Source: Comamonadaceae bacterium (GTDB lineage: Bacteria > Pseudomonadota > Gammaproteobacteria > Burkholderiales > Burkholderiaceae_C). From it: DNA of 8,715 nt. The translations under genes and the position numbers were made by a program. Within the stretch, counting starts at the first letter, position 1, and each line of letters begins with the position of its first letter. This document shows positions 7,453 to 8,715 of the stretch, one piece after another. The notes beneath the pieces were generated by a model. The model ran no database searches. It was given only the letters and a program-made list of their open reading frames with translations, and was not told where the DNA came from. The stretch lies in the NCBI GenBank assembly GCA_947483455.1, contig CANKNK010000060.1:1-8715 (forward strand). The letters run 5' to 3'.

Positions 7453-7479
7453 TAAAGTTTTTGTTCCTGCAGTCGATGC
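7453..7479 (+). promoter_or_regulatory. Sigma-28 (FliA) type promoter for fliC1
   Basis: TAAAGTTT (7453-7460) matches the -35 consensus exactly. An 11-nt spacer separates it from GTCGATGC (7472-7479), which again carries the GTCGAT core. It is the best match of the three promoters, as expected for the most strongly expressed gene. The transcription start should be near 7486, giving a leader of about 100 nt. Confidence 0.88.
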
Positions 7480-7506
7480 TTTGAATAACAGAAAGAAAAA
7501 CCTTTT

Positions 7507-7573
7507 TGTGACGGTAGTTAAAGAGGATTCTCTCTCTACCTTGTTTGACAAGTTTGATTTATCTACCGTTATA
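7507..7573 (+). promoter_or_regulatory. Possible structured 5' leader of fliC1 (branched hairpin)
   Basis: An outer stem pairs 7507-7517 with 7563-7573. Its core ACGGTAG/CTACCGT (7511-7517 with 7563-7569) is perfect, extended by four more pairs of which two are G-U. Inside it are two small hairpins: AGAG/CTCT (7522-7525 with 7530-7533, loop GATT) and CTTGT/ACAAG (7540-7544 with 7548-7552, loop TTG). The result is a three-way-junction shape ending 5 nt before the SD. Two GGA trinucleotides, at 7525-7527 and within the SD at 7579-7581, would be compatible with CsrA/RsmE binding, but this is speculative. No known riboswitch is recognised. Confidence 0.45.
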
Positions 7574-7578
7574 TTTTT

Positions 7579-7583
7579 GGAGA
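7579..7583 (+). promoter_or_regulatory. Ribosome binding site that fixes the fliC1 start
   Basis: GGAGA sits six nt before ATG 7590. The frame is also open from a TTG at 7545, but the residues this would add do not resemble flagellin, whereas '[14 protein letters not shown]' is a standard flagellin N-terminus. The second flagellin gene has the same TTTTGGAG context. Confidence 0.85.
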
Positions 7584-7589
7584 ATTGTT

Positions 7590-8399
7590 ATGCCAGTCAT
7601 TAATACCAACACCTCGTCCCAGTATGCGCAGGATGCGCTCAAGGTCAATGCCAAGGCCATGAGCACCGCGATGCAGCAGTTGGCTACCGGCAACCGCATC
7701 AACCAAGCGCGTGACGATGCAGCTGGCCTGTCCATTGGTCAGAACATGACCTCCCAGGTTCGTGGTCTGAACCAAGCCGTGCGAAACGTGAATGACGGCA
7801 TCAACCAGCTTCAAACCGCCGACGGTGCCCTGGTCGAGACCAGCAATATGCTCCAACGCATGCGTGAGTTGGCCGTGCAGTCCTCCAACGCCACCAATTC
7901 TGACAAACAGCGTGAATACCTTCAAAGTGAGTACAGCTCGCTGCAGGTCGAGATCACCCGTATTGCCAGCAACACGACTTGGAATCAGGCCGGACTATTT
8001 GGTGTCTCGCTGGTGTACCAGGCAGGCATGTCATCTGGTCAGACTATTTCGGTGCAAATCGCATCCATGGATTCCACCAGCCTCGGTCTGGTTGCCGCGA
8101 ACACGGTTTCGACCTTTGCCAAGTCTCAAGCGGCAATCGGTTTGGTCGATTCAGCCATCGACATCGTGAATGCTGCTCGCAGCACCATGGGCGGAATAAT
8201 GAATCAAATGAGCTACTCGGCCGACAACATGGTCAACATTTCGACCAATATTGCCGCCTCGCGCAGCACCGTAATGGACACCGACTACGCCACAGCTTCG
8301 TCGCAATTGTCCAGGACGCAGATTATTCAGCAAGCCGCTACGGCCATGCTGGCCCAAGCTAACCAGCAACCGCAAAGCGTACTAGCACTCATCAAGTAA
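7590..8399 (+). CDS. fliC: Flagellin, short form lacking an outer variable domain (FliC1)
   Basis: Flagellin is the filament subunit, exported unfolded and polymerised under the FliD cap. The product is 269 aa. The N-terminal D0/D1 region (about 1-140) has '[19 protein letters not shown]' (35-53) and 'LQRMRELAVQ' (88-97), at the same numbering as the Salmonella segment recognised by TLR5. The C-terminal D1/D0 region (about 190-269) has 'LSRTQIIQQAATAMLAQANQ' and ends 'QSVLALIK'. Only about 50 residues ('FGVSLVYQAGMSSGQTISVQ...') join the two helical regions, so the surface D2/D3 domains of larger flagellins are absent. Expression is predicted from the consensus sigma-28 promoter at 7453-7479. 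The stop codon is part of a predicted hairpin that hides the SD of the next flagellin gene. Confidence 0.97.
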   Translation: MPVINTNTSSQYAQDALKVNAKAMSTAMQQLATGNRINQARDDAAGLSIGQNMTSQVRGLNQAVRNVNDGINQLQTADGALVETSNMLQRMRELAVQSSNATNSDKQREYLQSEYSSLQVEITRIASNTTWNQAGLFGVSLVYQAGMSSGQTISVQIASMDSTSLGLVAANTVSTFAKSQAAIGLVDSAIDIVNAARSTMGGIMNQMSYSADNMVNISTNIAASRSTVMDTDYATASSQLSRTQIIQQAATAMLAQANQQPQSVLALIK

Positions 8400-8435
8400 C
8401 TCCAATCTGTCTACGTTGATCAACTATTTTGGAGT
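8399..8435 (+). promoter_or_regulatory. Inverted repeat sequestering the fliC2 ribosome binding site
   Basis: ACTCCAA (8399-8405) begins in the last base of the fliC1 stop codon and is perfectly complementary to TTGGAGT (8429-8435), which contains the GGAG SD of fliC2 (8431-8434). The 23-nt loop holds the perfect 10-bp palindrome GTTGATCAAC (8415-8424), able to form its own small hairpin or a dimer site. A ribosome finishing fliC1 would cover the left arm and free the SD, so the arrangement suggests translational coupling. There is no T-run, so it does not look like a terminator. Confidence 0.6.
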
Positions 8436-8441
8436 CATTTG

Positions 8442-8715
8442 ATGCCAGTCATAAATACCAACACTTCGTCCCAGTATGCGCAGGATGCGCTCAAGGTCAA
8501 TGCCAAGTCCATGAGCACTGCGATGCAGCAGTTGGCTACCGGCAACCGCATCAACCAAGCGCGTGACGATGCAGCTGGCCTGTCCATTGGTCAGAACATG
8601 ACCTCCCAGGTCCGCGGTCTGAACCAGGCCGTCCGCAATACCACTGACGGCATCAACCAGCTTCAAACCGCTGATGGGGCCCTAGTCGAGACCAGCAATA
8701 TGCTGCAGCGTATGC
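8442..8715 (+). CDS. fliC: Second flagellin (FliC2), 3' end outside window
   Basis: The first 91 codons of a second flagellin begin '[14 protein letters not shown]' and continue to '..SNMLQRM' at the window end. The start is set by GGAG at 8431-8434, seven nt upstream, and by alignment with fliC1. It differs from fliC1 at only three visible residues. The 42-nt gap after fliC1 has no sigma-28-like promoter, so transcription probably comes from the fliC1 promoter. Whether its central and C-terminal parts are equally short cannot be seen. Confidence 0.95.
   Translation, partial: MPVINTNTSSQYAQDALKVNAKSMSTAMQQLATGNRINQARDDAAGLSIGQNMTSQVRGLNQAVRNTTDGINQLQTADGALVETSNMLQRM

Larger units (their letters stand above)
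7590..8715 (+). repeat. Tandem flagellin duplication (7590-7863 vs 8442-8715)
   Basis: The visible 274 nt of fliC2 align without gaps to the start of fliC1 at an offset of 852 nt. I count 21 differences (about 92% identity), causing only three amino-acid changes in 91 codons: A23S, V67T and N68T. Bases 7668-7759 and 8520-8611 are identical over 92 nt, whereas most differences cluster after codon 56. Confidence 0.95.

Noticed and set aside
8396..8422. Possible sigma-28 promoter for fliC2 with GTTGATCA as -10
   Set aside because: At 11-nt spacing the -35 box would be GTAACTCC, matching only about 3 of 8 consensus positions.
1..8715. Mobile element, CRISPR array, toxin-antitoxin or defence system
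   Set aside because: No transposase, terminal repeats, regularly spaced repeats or non-flagellar genes are visible; coding regions cover nearly the whole window.

Overview
The window is one contiguous late flagellar gene cluster, all on the + strand: the 3' part of flgK, then flgL, fliD, flaG, a complete short flagellin gene (fliC1) and the start of a second, nearly identical flagellin gene (fliC2). The proteins are typical of a polarly or subpolarly flagellated proteobacterium. The FlaG and flagellin sequences, moderate GC content and sigma-28 promoter form suggest a betaproteobacterium (Burkholderiales or Nitrosomonadales level); I cannot name a genus.

Layout. Bases 1-4026 hold flgK without its first ~80 codons. 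Bases 4047-4970 hold flgL, 20 nt downstream with its own Shine-Dalgarno (SD) site and no visible promoter, so flgK-flgL look co-transcribed. A sigma-28-like promoter (4978-5004) lies in the 54-nt gap before fliD (5025-6902). A 144-nt gap (6903-7046) carries an inverted repeat overlapping the -35 box of a second sigma-28-like promoter, followed by flaG (7047-7436). A 153-nt gap (7437-7589) carries the best sigma-28 promoter and a leader that can fold into a branched structure, then fliC1 (7590-8399). fliC2 starts at 8442 after only 42 nt with no promoter; its SD is paired with the stop-codon region of fliC1 in a predicted hairpin.

How they work together. FlgK and FlgL form the hook-filament junction, FliD caps the growing filament, the FliC proteins are the filament subunits and FlaG influences filament length. 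All three promoters upstream of fliD, flaG and fliC1 share the same architecture (TAAAGTTT-like box, exactly 11 nt, GTCGAT box), consistent with FliA (sigma-28) control of class-late genes.

The unusual parts are: (a) an exceptionally large FlgK, well over twice the usual size, whose extra ~870 residues contain an array of repeated modules resembling the flagellin hook-IN motif; (b) a FliD with a Ser/Thr-rich N-terminal tail and two hook-IN-like modules; (c) very short flagellins (269 aa) without a variable outer domain, in tandem with a 92-nt identical tract; and (d) RNA-level structures at the fliC1 and fliC2 starts. I see no mobile element, CRISPR array, tRNA or rRNA, and no evidence of a wholly new system. 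The novelty is in elaboration of the junction and cap proteins and possible translational control of flagellin.
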